59,036 nucleotides of DNA from a virus: positions 1 through 59,036 of the IMG/VR virus record IMGVR_UViG_3300047548_001221. The stretch is one strand, 5' to 3'. This document shows, in pieces, positions 25,901 through 36,500 of this stretch. The notes under the pieces are model-generated. The model was not told where the DNA came from, did no database searches, and saw nothing but the letters and a program-made list of their open reading frames with translations. The position numbers were made by a program, and so were the translations under genes. Within the stretch, counting starts at the first letter, position 1, and every line of letters starts with the position of its first letter.

Positions 25901-26663
25901 GATACCTGGTGGTAATTTGAGTATAGGATCAGTAGTAAATAAATCTTTAGGAAAACTTGGTATTCCTAGAAACCCAGCGTTAGCAAGTATTATTACAAGT
26001 GCTGTAACAGCCGCAATAAATGACATTGCATATCCTAAAGCAGTTAAAGCTGGTGCCGGATTACCTCGAGGAATTGCAGGACCAACCAATTTTACAGGAC
26101 CAACTAATTTTGACTCTCTAAACGGAATTCAAACAGACATAACTAAATCTTTAAGTGGAATCCAATCGGATATAGTTAAATCTTTAAGTGGAATTCAATC
26201 ATTAGGTAAAAACTTAACAACACTTTCTATCAGTGATTTAAATGCAGGAGAAGCTGCTCAATTAAATGCTGCAATGGGCGCTATTGGATTCGGTGGTGCA
26301 GGCGCAGTAAAAATGCCAACTGTTGGGGAAAATACTTTTAATGATTCTGCAGTCAATGCACAATTAAATTCATTACTTGAAGATTCAAGAATTCCTGCTA
26401 TCAACTTTGGTGACGAACCCGATTCTGGAGGTATAGCGGCGTTAGAAGCAGCAATACAGGCTAATAACGCAGTCGATGCAGAATTCAATTCTTTAGAATC
26501 ACTATTCTCACAAGTAGAAACAGCTAAACAAAAATTCTATGATTTGGAATCATCATTGCCAACTGGTTCTCTTGAAATAATAGAAGCACAAAATGAATGG
26601 TTGCAATTGCAAGAAAAAGCTAATAGGTTATTAGACAGCATTGAGAATAAAATTAATTACTAA
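22980..26663 (+). CDS. 5: baseplate central spike protein, gp5-like, no lysozyme domain, long C-terminal extension
   Basis: 1,227 residues. Residues ~20-130 form an OB-fold region as in gp5/VgrG (VYGIVKNNIDPTRSGRIQVY, LESQVICIFINGDPNYGYYIG). Residues ~260-415 are a spike beta-helix: GHSIVLDDGD, HQLLMSDDGQTIFIIHSNG, then short strands such as INFHADNNINIHAKKKLNI. No T4-lysozyme-like domain lies between them, unlike T4 gp5. After the helix an unusual ~800-residue Ala/Gly/Asn-rich part follows, including three related ~55-residue units (about residues 800-965: TIGAITGIIGSVGRIGSATGN, VVGQLGGLGRILGSVGQVGR, TTLGALNSIVRNASRIKGTV) and a short IQTDITKSLSG/IQSDIVKSLSG repeat. The helix should trimerise and pierce the outer membrane; the role of the tail is unknown. 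Confidence 0.82.
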   Translation: MAEDIFKPAGATKASKPDAGGGVIRSVPVYGIVKNNIDPTRSGRIQVYISDLGGNDPDNPANWATVSYMSPFYGFVQPTAPNQGEGDFVANPASYGMWYSPPDLESQVICIFINGDPNYGYYIGAAPKPEALHMVPAIGSSDKIITNNSSESQSYGGASILPVTNINTNNTSTSDDDNFLDLPKPIHSYQAAILFKQGIIRDTLRGPITSSANRESPSRVGWGVSTPGRPIYAGGFTDANIAQAASEGKNDESLRVISRVGGHSIVLDDGDLIGRDNLVRIRSSAGHQLLMSDDGQTIFIIHSNGQSWIEMGKEGTIDLFSTNSFNIRTQGDINFHADNNINIHAKKKLNIKAEDIYIQSEKSTCHNIGSDYKLQTSGKYSHKIAGIMSMQSGGDASFESAGTLYVNGSRINLNSGSGPSADDVQPLQDIAHTDTLFDNVKGYLAAPGLLKSITSRTPAHMPWVNANQGVNVEVSPSTDDNLPSAPNAALERATQIAESSTSASPLSAAGLATVPSVKPVSNSIDGPTTSAIVGALATNAANGPASLAVKTGAGVVPTSDGPVVALGSLAQTPAQLEAAGFLKPGAAVLVDALIKAGQPLNSALTKNLFTGKNGVGDLNAFLNNPAAQISGMVDNLQKSQTSLTNAGILTGSESPVAIAGLVMSGSTCGVPETLAAVKNVTGGTNQPANAGLPGVTNPVFNALNSGNFAAGLSQSSTSGLGSIVGAVAAMGAASKIMGNKNKGATAMAVAAIATTMLPLPNKKPANLKTISAENMAIAEARSLRVADPFKDAKDFLKLTGRIGGGKVNQIAGAVIGGLNAVNRYNNAKNPQQTIGAITGIIGSVGRIGSATGNNNLAKQTRQVNTVINAANQINNSLNTISNAKTVVGQLGGLGRILGSVGQVGRAFGNKNLVRSTRKAGTIISSSQGILRGVDKLTTSKNINTTLGALNSIVRNASRIKGTVGRSSKASGMSMIPGGNLSIGSVVNKSLGKLGIPRNPALASIITSAVTAAINDIAYPKAVKAGAGLPRGIAGPTNFTGPTNFDSLNGIQTDITKSLSGIQSDIVKSLSGIQSLGKNLTTLSISDLNAGEAAQLNAAMGAIGFGGAGAVKMPTVGENTFNDSAVNAQLNSLLEDSRIPAINFGDEPDSGGIAALEAAIQANNAVDAEFNSLESLFSQVETAKQKFYDLESSLPTGSLEIIEAQNEWLQLQEKANRLLDSIENKINY

Positions 26664-26666
26664 ATA
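26660..26666 (+). promoter_or_regulatory. CTAAATA box at the gp5 stop, 5 nt before gp25
   Basis: CTAAATA contains the gp5-like stop codon and ends 5 nt before the gp25 ATG. As a promoter it would give a nearly leaderless transcript; it may be chance in A+T-rich DNA. Confidence 0.25.
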
Positions 26667-26671
26667 AATAT

Positions 26672-27121
26672 ATGCCACAATACATAGGTTTCAGCACACG
26701 TGGAGCGAATAAACCAAAAACTACTAACCAACCTACCGGCAATGATGGGGGTGTAGGTACAATAAAGAAATCATTAAACACTGGTAGAAAATTTCGTTTG
26801 GTTGATGAAGCGTTGGTCATTAATGATTTTATAAACGCCATAAACATTAAACAAGGTGAAAAAGTAGGACAACCTGGTTATGGAACAACATTATGGGGAT
26901 TTGTTTTTGAACCAAATACATCTAGCGTACAGTTTCAATTAGAAACTGAAATTCGCAGAATAGCTAATTTAGATCCTAGATTAATACTTAACTCAGTAAA
27001 AGCTTTTCCTCAAGATAATGGAATTCTACTTGAAATTGAAATTGCTGTTGCCCCATTCAACCAAGCACAAGTTCTAAGTCTATTTTTAGACCAAGGAACT
27101 AATCAAGCTATTATTCAGTAA
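26672..27121 (+). CDS. 25: baseplate wedge subunit gp25-like
   Basis: 149 residues (T4 gp25 has 132). VINDFINAINIKQGEKVGQPGYGTTLWGFVFEP is the gp25 core with the sheath-initiator style EP motif (here EPN), followed by ETEIRRIANLDPRLILNSV. The protein sits in the inner baseplate and templates the first sheath ring; homologues occur in all contractile injection systems. About 40 N-terminal residues precede the core and are basic and polar. No ribosome-binding motif precedes the ATG, which lies 8 nt after the gp5 stop. A terminator-like hairpin follows. Confidence 0.9.
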   Translation: MPQYIGFSTRGANKPKTTNQPTGNDGGVGTIKKSLNTGRKFRLVDEALVINDFINAINIKQGEKVGQPGYGTTLWGFVFEPNTSSVQFQLETEIRRIANLDPRLILNSVKAFPQDNGILLEIEIAVAPFNQAQVLSLFLDQGTNQAIIQ

Positions 27122-27143
27122 ACCGAAAAAAATACGGTTTTTA
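27120..27143 (+). terminator. short hairpin terminator after gp25
   Basis: AAACCG (27120-27125) pairs with CGGTTT (27135-27140) across a 9-nt A-rich loop and is followed by more T. It lies between gp25 and the next late box, so it may separate two transcription units. Confidence 0.5.
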
Positions 27144-27148
27144 GGTAT

Positions 27149-27156
27149 GATAAATA
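27149..27156 (+). promoter_or_regulatory. late-promoter-like box GATAAATA before gp6
   Basis: GATAAATA 18 nt before the gp6 ATG and just after a terminator-like hairpin, with AGAGA between box and start. Confidence 0.6.
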
Positions 27157-27174
27157 CTTAAAAGAGATAAACCT

Positions 27175-30100
27175 ATGGCTACAAGTTCACGACAATCTGC
27201 AATTTTTGGGGTAAATGACTGGCAAGCAATCTACCAGACGTTTAGGGAAGCCGATTTCAGAAGCTACGACTATGAAACTTTACGTAAAAGTTTTATAGAT
27301 TATTTGCGGGTGTATTATCCTGAAACATATAATGATTTTATCGAATCAAGTGAATTTATAGCATTACTAGATGTTATTGCATTTATGGGACAGGGTTTAG
27401 CGTTCCGTAACGATTTAAACACACGTGAAAATTTTATAGATACAGCCGAGCGCCGCGATAGTGTAATTAAGCTAGCCAATTTGGTTAGTTATAATCCAAA
27501 AAGAAATTTAGCCGCGCAGGGATATTTAAAAGTTGTTAGTATTCAAACTACACAGAATATTAGTGATTTGAATGGAACTAATTTAGGTAATTTACCTATT
27601 CTTTGGAATGATCCAGCTAATCCAAATTGGTTAGAGCAATTTAATACCATTATTAATGCAGCATTAGTCGATACACAACGTGTAGGTAGACCAGCGAATG
27701 TTGCGGATCTTTTAGGTGTAACTACAAGCGAATACACACTAAGAATTCCAAACACTACATTACCTATTGTACCGTTCACATCTACTGTCGATGGTATAAA
27801 CATGAACTTTGAATTATGCAGCGTTACTAGTGTTGATGCTGATTATATGTATGAAATTCCTCCTGCACCTAGTGGTCGTTTCAATATGCTATATCGAAAT
27901 GATAAGTTAGGATATGGTAGTCCAAACACTGGGTATTTCTTCTATTTCAAGCAAGGTAACTTACAAAATTACGACTTCACGTTAGAACAACAAATAGCTA
28001 ATCAGGTTGTTTTTATTGGAGACATCCAAGGTATCAATAATGAAGATACATGGTTGTATCAATTAAATGAAAATAATGGTACTAGAACTCTATGGACAAA
28101 GGTAGAAAACATCTATGCTGATGCTTACCTACAAACTGAAACAAGTAACAGAACAATATTTTCTGTAAGTTCTAGATTCAATGATCAGGTAAGTTATGTT
28201 TTCGGTGATGGAGTTTTCAGTCAGATTCCTGTAGGCACGTACCGAGCATATGTACGTGCAGGAAACGCACTAACTTATACTATCGATCCTACTGAAATGC
28301 AAGGTATTACAGTGTCTTTTACCTATATCAATAGGTTGGGTAAAGCAGAAATACTCACCGTAGGTTTAGAGTTACAATTACCGGTTAGCAACGCACAAGC
28401 ACGTGAACCAATAGCACAAATTAAACAACGTGCTCCTACTAGATATTATACGCAGAACCGTATGGTTAATGGTGAGGACTATAATAACTTCCCCTATACA
28501 TTGTATAGCTCTATCATAAAATCGAAGGCAATAAATCGTAGTAGTATTGGTGTTAGTAAAAATCTAGATTTACTGGATCCTACTGGAAAATATTCCAGCA
28601 TTAATAGTTTTGCTAACGATGGTGCATTATGGCAAAACACAGATGATGGTTTCCTAACACTAACTATAAGCACTATCGGTAATATCATTACGTTCCTAAC
28701 AGATTCATTGGGAAATGTTTTATCTGGCAATAGAGTGGTGCAGTATTATACTCAAAATTTCACACAATATTCTATTAATAGTGCATCAGGAGATGGTACT
28801 GTTTATTGGAATACTAATTCAGTAGATACCAATTCGTTAACTGGATATTTTTACAACATTACAGATAATAGTCCATTGCCAATTCCAATTGGTACTTATT
28901 CAACAAACAATGTAAAGTATATTACACCTGGTGCATTGATAAAATTTGTGGCTCCTAGTGGTTTCTATTTTGATGCTAATAATCGCTTAGTCGCAGGAAT
29001 TCCTGGACCAAGTAATCAAACGTATATTTGGACAACTGTTTTATCAGTAATAGGTGATGGATATAATAACGGTCAAGGTGGATTCGCAAATGGTACAGGT
29101 CCAGTAACATTAAATGGATATGTACCAAATGGAGCAATTTTAACTACAGTATTACCTGCTTTTGATAATTCTCTTTCTAATGAAATAGTACAAGAATGTA
29201 TCATTAGAATGGAATTGCAACAAAACTTTAGTTTAAAATTTGACAACTCATTAACTGTTGCGCAAGATAGATGGAGTATACAACTTTATAATGACCCTAA
29301 TTGGTTTGTCAGATTTGAAAGTCAAGCCGGCGGAAGATATACAGTCACGTACCGTTCACTAAGATATTATTTTGGTAGTGTAGAAGATACAAGATTTAGT
29401 TTCGAAAGAGACAAGCTTGTATATGATCCACTGAGTGGTAAAATTCTTCAAGATTTTATCAAGGTGTTAGCAACCAATACACAACCAAATAATAACAACG
29501 CATTAGCCAAAGATGTGCAAATTAATATCGTTGGACAAACCGTTGAAAGCGACGGATACATAAATGACTTTGAGGTAGAAGTTGCTAGCAATGATATCAA
29601 CAATAGAGGATTGATTGTTAACCCTGATTTCTTCCAAACTGTTACTGGGTACGTGACCGGATCTTCGAATATTGGTGTGTATGTATTTTTTGAGTTAATT
29701 GAAGATGCGATTAATCTATCTAGGTTACAAATAGTTCCGACTTCTGACGTTGTGCAATATCAAACAAAAACACAAATTGAAGTATCAAAGTATGATTATC
29801 CACTAGGACAATTATTTTATGCATATGGTGAAAATACTTTTTGGAAAACTATACAGGACAATACTGTAACAACACCTTTTTATAATCTTGTTGCACAACC
29901 ACAATACTCAATTAAATATGGTCGCCAAGGATTACAGTTTCAGTACCGTCATAATAGTAATAATACCACACGCATCGATCCTGCTACGACTAACATTATT
30001 GATTTATATGTAGTTACTCAAAGTTACTATACGCAATATCAAAATTATATTCAAGACACTACCAATACAGTTCCTATGCCTCCTAAACCCACAATCAACG

Positions 30101-30546
30101 AATTAAGTGAGGAATACGGACAACTAAATAATTATAAGATGCTTAGCGATAGCGTAGTTTTAAACAGTGTCGTTTTTAAACCATTGTTTGGACCTAAAGC
30201 AGCACCAAACTTGAGAGCAACGATTAAAGTGATAAAATCATCAAATACAAATGCAAGTAATAGCGAAATTAGAAGTTCGGTATTGGCCGCGATGAACACG
30301 TATTTTGACATTAATAATTGGAACTTCGGGGACACCTTCTATTTCTCGGAGTTAAGCGCATACCTACATGATCAATTGGGCGAACTAATTAGTTCGGCAG
30401 TGTTAGTTCCAAACGATCCTACAATGAAGTTCGGAGACCTTTATGAAATAAAATGTTCACCCTATGAAATCTTTGTAAACGCTGCTACTGCAGATGACGT
30501 AGTAGTAATAGCTGCACTAACACCAGCTGAATTGCAAATCGCATGA
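27175..30546 (+). CDS. 6: baseplate wedge subunit gp6-like
   Basis: 1,123 residues, much longer than T4 gp6 (660). The N-terminus is typical: YDYETLRKSFIDYLRVYYPE, SSEFIALLDVIAFMGQGLAFRNDLN, TRENFIDTAERRDSVIKLA and ANLVSYNPKRN. REPIAQIKQRAPTRYYTQNRMVNGEDYN and a C-terminal segment with FGDTFYFSELSAYLHDQLGEL complete the family pattern. gp6 forms the ring that holds the wedges together and changes shape on contraction. The middle (~residues 430-900) holds beta-rich inserts that account for the extra length. It is followed after 10 nt by the giant gene. Confidence 0.9.
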   Translation: MATSSRQSAIFGVNDWQAIYQTFREADFRSYDYETLRKSFIDYLRVYYPETYNDFIESSEFIALLDVIAFMGQGLAFRNDLNTRENFIDTAERRDSVIKLANLVSYNPKRNLAAQGYLKVVSIQTTQNISDLNGTNLGNLPILWNDPANPNWLEQFNTIINAALVDTQRVGRPANVADLLGVTTSEYTLRIPNTTLPIVPFTSTVDGINMNFELCSVTSVDADYMYEIPPAPSGRFNMLYRNDKLGYGSPNTGYFFYFKQGNLQNYDFTLEQQIANQVVFIGDIQGINNEDTWLYQLNENNGTRTLWTKVENIYADAYLQTETSNRTIFSVSSRFNDQVSYVFGDGVFSQIPVGTYRAYVRAGNALTYTIDPTEMQGITVSFTYINRLGKAEILTVGLELQLPVSNAQAREPIAQIKQRAPTRYYTQNRMVNGEDYNNFPYTLYSSIIKSKAINRSSIGVSKNLDLLDPTGKYSSINSFANDGALWQNTDDGFLTLTISTIGNIITFLTDSLGNVLSGNRVVQYYTQNFTQYSINSASGDGTVYWNTNSVDTNSLTGYFYNITDNSPLPIPIGTYSTNNVKYITPGALIKFVAPSGFYFDANNRLVAGIPGPSNQTYIWTTVLSVIGDGYNNGQGGFANGTGPVTLNGYVPNGAILTTVLPAFDNSLSNEIVQECIIRMELQQNFSLKFDNSLTVAQDRWSIQLYNDPNWFVRFESQAGGRYTVTYRSLRYYFGSVEDTRFSFERDKLVYDPLSGKILQDFIKVLATNTQPNNNNALAKDVQINIVGQTVESDGYINDFEVEVASNDINNRGLIVNPDFFQTVTGYVTGSSNIGVYVFFELIEDAINLSRLQIVPTSDVVQYQTKTQIEVSKYDYPLGQLFYAYGENTFWKTIQDNTVTTPFYNLVAQPQYSIKYGRQGLQFQYRHNSNNTTRIDPATTNIIDLYVVTQSYYTQYQNYIQDTTNTVPMPPKPTINELSEEYGQLNNYKMLSDSVVLNSVVFKPLFGPKAAPNLRATIKVIKSSNTNASNSEIRSSVLAAMNTYFDINNWNFGDTFYFSELSAYLHDQLGELISSAVLVPNDPTMKFGDLYEIKCSPYEIFVNAATADDVVVIAALTPAELQIA

Positions 30547-30556
30547 GTAAGTAATT

Positions 30557-33500
30557 ATGGCAACAAGAATTAGAACACTAAATTTTCTTCCTGAAATATT
30601 TCAGACACCTACAAACGCACAATTTTTAGCGGCTACTTTAGATCAAGTGGTAGCACAACCAGAAACTAAAAAAATTCAAGGATATATAGGAAGTAAATTT
30701 GGTTATGGTATAAATGCAAAAGACTATTATGTAACTGAACCTACTAAGGTAAGAAAAGATTACCAGTTAGATCCTGGTATTGTATTCACAAAAAAGAATG
30801 AAGCAGTAGCGCAAGATTTTATTAGTTATCCTGGTATATTAGATGCGTTAAAATTGGAAGGTGGATTAACGAAAAACAACGATCGGTTATTTAACAGTGA
30901 ATTTTACTCATGGGATAGCTTTACCAATCTAGACAAAATAATTAACTTTAATCAATACTATTGGATACCAAATGGTCCTGATAGTGTTATAGTTTCAAGT
31001 GAAACAGTTTTTTCTAGCAATGATTATATAGTTAAAAGTTTATCCAATGGATATAGCATTGTTCCATTGACTGCTAGTGAAGGTGCCAGCAGCACCAACC
31101 CAACAATTATTTTACTTCGTGGAGGCACGTATACATTTGAAGTAAATCAAGATTCACAATTTTGGATTCAAGGCGAACCCGGGGTAACTGGTTATAGTGC
31201 AACTCAACCAAATTTACAAACAAGAGATGTGTACGGAGTTAACAACAATGGCGCTAGTGTTGGCATTGTTACTTTTAATGTTCCTCCAAAAGACGCACAA
31301 GACGAATACAATTTCCCAGGAAATAATTTAGTTGATGTTGTATCTACTCTACCTTTCTCTGAGATAAATGGCAAACCATTAAGTGAATTAGGTAATATAG
31401 ACGGTATATCATCGTTAGAAAATCTAACAGTTATGTTTTATAACACAGGTGATGTAAACGAAATTGGGTACATATCTAACTTTTTTGATTCTACGGCATA
31501 CGATGTTAATAACGGATTAGTTGGCCCACAAACAGTAACTGTTACATCAACATCTGGTACTACGAATCTAGTTACTTGCGCTAACACTAATAATTTAACC
31601 GTAGGAGGTACAGTAACCTTCACTGGTTCTCCCTTCGGCGGGCTTTCTGCGTATTCTCCTACACTACCTAGTACTATATACTACATCACATCCATAGTTA
31701 ATGGTACTCAATTTACGGTGTCTACACAGCAACCTGATATTGCTCTTGCCACTCAACTAGTAGCAGGAAAAATATACATCATCACAAGTCTAGGAACTAC
31801 CGATTTTACTATATATGGCGCACCCACTAACGTTGTTGGAACTATATTTACAGCAACAAGTTCTGGTATAGGTACAGGCACAGCGAGAGAGTTAACAACT
31901 GGACTAAATTTTGAAATCGGAGAAACATACACCATCACGTCATTGGGAACTACAGATTTTACCCTAATGGGTGCAGCTAGCAATACAGTTGGATTAACAT
32001 TCATAGCAACCGGTAGCGGAGTAGTTACTGCAGGATCTTTCGTGCCGGGATTGAATTATGTTATTACATCACTGGGAACTACAGATTGGAATGCTGTAGC
32101 AGGAACAACAGGTCTTTCCTATATAGTAGGTGATATCATAACAGCAGCCACATCAGGTAGTGGTACCGGTCAGGCAAATCAAATGACAACTGGTTCAGGT
32201 ACTGGTACTGCGTATGTTGGAGCAACGAATGCAGTTTTAAGTTCTTCCAGCGGGTCAATGATATTAAATTACAATTTAGGATTATATGAAGAAGGATATT
32301 ATACAAACGTTAGTGATTATTTTTATCGTATAACCTATATAGGAGATCCTTCTAATCCTGTAATTAGATTAGTAGAAGATTCTCAAATACCTACTAACGA
32401 AAAAATTACAGCAGTATATGGTACACAATGGATATCTAGAAATTTTTATAAAAATGACGCCGGAACCATTTTATTAATACCATACATTACTGCTCCATTA
32501 GATACTTTATATTACCAAGACGGTACGTCACCTAATAAAGTCGGTACAATTAGAATTATCGAAAGTAACATTCTCAACACATTAGATGTAGAGCGTGATA
32601 TTTTAGGAAAAACGCAATTTACTGCTACTAATGGGGTCGTGTTTACAAATGGGTTAAAAGTAAAGTTTCAAGGAGATGTAGTACCTAGAAGTTATCTAAC
32701 AGGAGAGTATTATGTAGAAGGTGTAGGTACTAGTATAGAATTGCTCCCAGTAGAAAATTTTGTTTCTCCTGAAGGATTTACTTCTGGTAAATACGATCCA
32801 TGGGATACTATTCCATGGGACACTGCAGCATGGGAAGGTGATTCCTACATACCTGTTACCCCTGATTACATTACTATATCTAGAAATTCAATTGATAAAA
32901 ATGCTTGGTCACGAAGCAATAGGTGGTTTCATATTGATGTAATAAATGCAACTGCAACTTACAACAATAACCCTAATTTAGTAACACTATATACTCTACC
33001 CGAGTATAAAGCAAAACGTCCTATTATTGAATTTTATCCTAATCTAAAATTATTCAATTTAGGTATCGAAGGAAAAAATCCAGTTGATTTTATCGATCAA
33101 AGAACTACGGATGCATTTGGTTTAGTAGCAGGACAACAGAATTATTATCCAGACGTTGAAGTATACACCAAATATGCTGGAACTATTAGTGCTACTAATT
33201 ATTCTCCTACTCGATCACTAACATCATATAGTTTGTCTACAAACGAATTTACAGTAAATTCTACTGCAGGTTTTAGAGTGAATGATCTTGTTGTCTTTAA
33301 CGATACTCCACCTGCCTTAGGAATTACAACTGGTTCAGTTTATTATATTACTGAAATATTAACAGGAACAACCTTTAAAATATCATCTACTAGAGGCGGA
33401 GCTAGTGTAGGTTTTACTATAGATTTGCCAGATCCACCTACTTATACTGGTCCATGGTCAATGACATGGACTCCTCAAAGTACTACAATCACTATTTCTG

Positions 33501-36500
33501 CTGATGATGTCATCGGGGCGTTTACAGTAGGACAATACATTACTGATTCTACTAATCAACTTCCTAAAAATTCTCAAATTGTGGCTATTTCAGGTACAAC
33601 AATTATTACACTGGAAGTAGAATGGGAAGTTGGATCTTCGGTATACATACCGATTACAAGTAATGCATCATTAATAGCTACGGACACAACCAATGACAAT
33701 TATGCACTGTTCGAAGGATCAACTATTATTTTTGCAGCAGATAATGATTTAAATGTAAGAAATAAGATTTACGTTTCACGTTTTTCTGACATTGCAGGGT
33801 CATCTATTCCCGTAATTACATTAACAGAAATTCAAGATGGTAATGTACTACCGGAACAGCAAACAGTTGCACTCAGAGGTTACTTTAATCAAGGAAAAGA
33901 ATTTTGGTTCAATGGAGATAATTGGATTGATGGTCAACAAAAAACTGACGTAAATCAACCACCACTCTTTGATATTTTTGACAGCAATGGCATAAGCTTT
34001 GGTAATTCTGATATATACCAAGGTACATCCTTCATTGGTTGCAAACTGTTTGGATATGGAATAGGAACAGGACCTGATGACTCTATTTTGGGATTTCCGA
34101 TAAGATATAGCTCAGTAGAAAATTTAGGAGATATAAGTTTTGATGTATCATTAAATTTGGATACGTTTGATTATGTTAGTGGAACTTCTCCCATAACACA
34201 AAAAGTTAACACAGGTTATGTATACCAATATAACACACCTAACCAACCTGTACGTCAGATAGGTTGGCAGACAGCAGTAGCTCCTAGCGTCCAATATCAA
34301 TTGTTTGAATTTGAGTATGATGTTTTAAAACCTACATTAGAATTCGTATGCGACATTAATACTATAAATTCTACTGATATTGCATGGCCAGTTATTAAGG
34401 TTGCAATTAACAATGTAATATTGTCAGATTCAGAATATACAGTTTCTTCAACAAATGTTTCTACTACTATAACGTTGAATAGCAGTCCTGTCACTAATAC
34501 GATAATTCAAATTGCTTTATTAAGCAATCAAACAAGTCAACAGGCTTTCTATTCAATACCAATTAATTTAAATAATAATCCATTAAATGCAGACATCGTT
34601 GTTGCTAATGTGGGTGACATTCGCGGGCAATACCAAAGTATGTTTTACAACAATCCAAATACAACTGGAGAAGTATTTGGATCAAACAACTTTAGAGATT
34701 TAGGTAACATGGTTCCCTGGGGGGACAAGATTATTCAGAATAGTGCAAGTTTAGTTCTTCCTGGCACATTGTTGCGCAAGACAGAACATAACCTATTTAA
34801 TGCATTGATGTTCAATAGCAAAGAATATGTAAAATTCAAGAATTTATTAGTTTACACAGTGCAGAATGCTGATTATCAGCAAAGATATGACGCAGCTACA
34901 ATGTTGGATGACGCACTTGACTATATAACGGCAACTAAAACTGATAGCCAGCCGTTCTTTTGGTCAGATATGATACCGAACAAAGCTGCTTATATTGTTA
35001 ATACATATTCATTTGCTAATAGTTTAGATGTTAGTATCTATCCGTTATCGAAAACATATGACTTTACAAAAGCAAATTACTATGGTGTGCTTGTTTACCT
35101 AACTCGCGCTGTCAATAATATTTTAGTTACACGCCAACTAATTAAAAATACAGATTACACCATAAGCACAGATTCTCCTTCATTAACGATCACCTTAGAT
35201 TTATTGCCTGGTGACGTAATTACTATAAAAGAATATAACCAAACATATGGAAGCTATGTTCCTAACACACCTACAAAATTAGGTCTGTATCCAGCACATA
35301 TACCACAAGTCATTCTAGATAGTAACTACTCTACCCCTACATATTTTATTAAGGGTCACGATGGATCATATACAAAATTATACGGTGAATATGATCCTAA
35401 TACAGGTATTTTAGTTGACTTTAGAGATCAGGTACTATTAGAATTTGAGTTGAGAATTTACAACAACTTAAAATTAAGTGCGACAATTCCTATTCAAGAG
35501 TACGAAATAGTTCCTGGATTCTTTAGGGAAACAGACTACACATATGAAGAATGGTTGTACATGTATAGTACAGCATTCTTGAATTGGGTAGGTCAAAACC
35601 GTTTAGATTTCAAGACACAAATCTATAACGCTGCTGATCCATATACGTATAATTATTCTCAGAGTGGTAACGCATTAAACAAGAAACCAATATCACAAGG
35701 ATATTGGAGAGGTATATACCAATACTTCTATGATACAACCAATCCTAATACAGCACCGTGGGAAATGCTAGGCTTTACAGAAATGCCAAGCTGGTGGACA
35801 TCACGTTATGGTCCTGCCCCATATACAAGTGACAACTTAGTGTTGTGGGAAGATTTAGCAAATGGTATCAATTGGAATAACGGCAATCCTATAGTTATTG
35901 AACAGGCCGTGCGCCCAGGTCTATTAGATGTTATTCCAGTAGACAGCGCAGGAAACTTATTAGAACCATTGAATTGTATTGTAGGAAACTACAATCAAAA
36001 TCTATTCAGACGTGATTGGAAAGTAGGAGATGATGCGCCGGTAGAATTCAGCTACAGACGCAGCAGCACATATCCATTCGATCTAGTAAGATTGATGGCA
36101 TTGATGAAGCCAGCGCAATTCTTTAACTTAGCAGTAGATTTAGACAATTACAAGTATAATGAAGAATTCAATCAATATCTAGTAAACGATAGAAGCCATC
36201 TTGTTATTAAAGATGTAGAAATTTACGGGGATGGAACAGCTAAAACCAGTTATTTAAACTGGATAGTAGATTACGAAAAACAAATAGGAATAGCTGCTAC
36301 TGAAAACATAAAAACTCTCTTTGACAATTTAGATGTTCGTTTAATTTACAGACTAGCAGGATTCAGTGACAAAATATTATTGCAGTTCTTTGTAGAAAAA
36401 GGAACCCCAAACTCTAATAATGCAAGTTTATTGATTCCTGACGAAAGCTATAGTGTATTGTTATATGACAATCAACCATTCAATAGGGTAATGTATTCAA

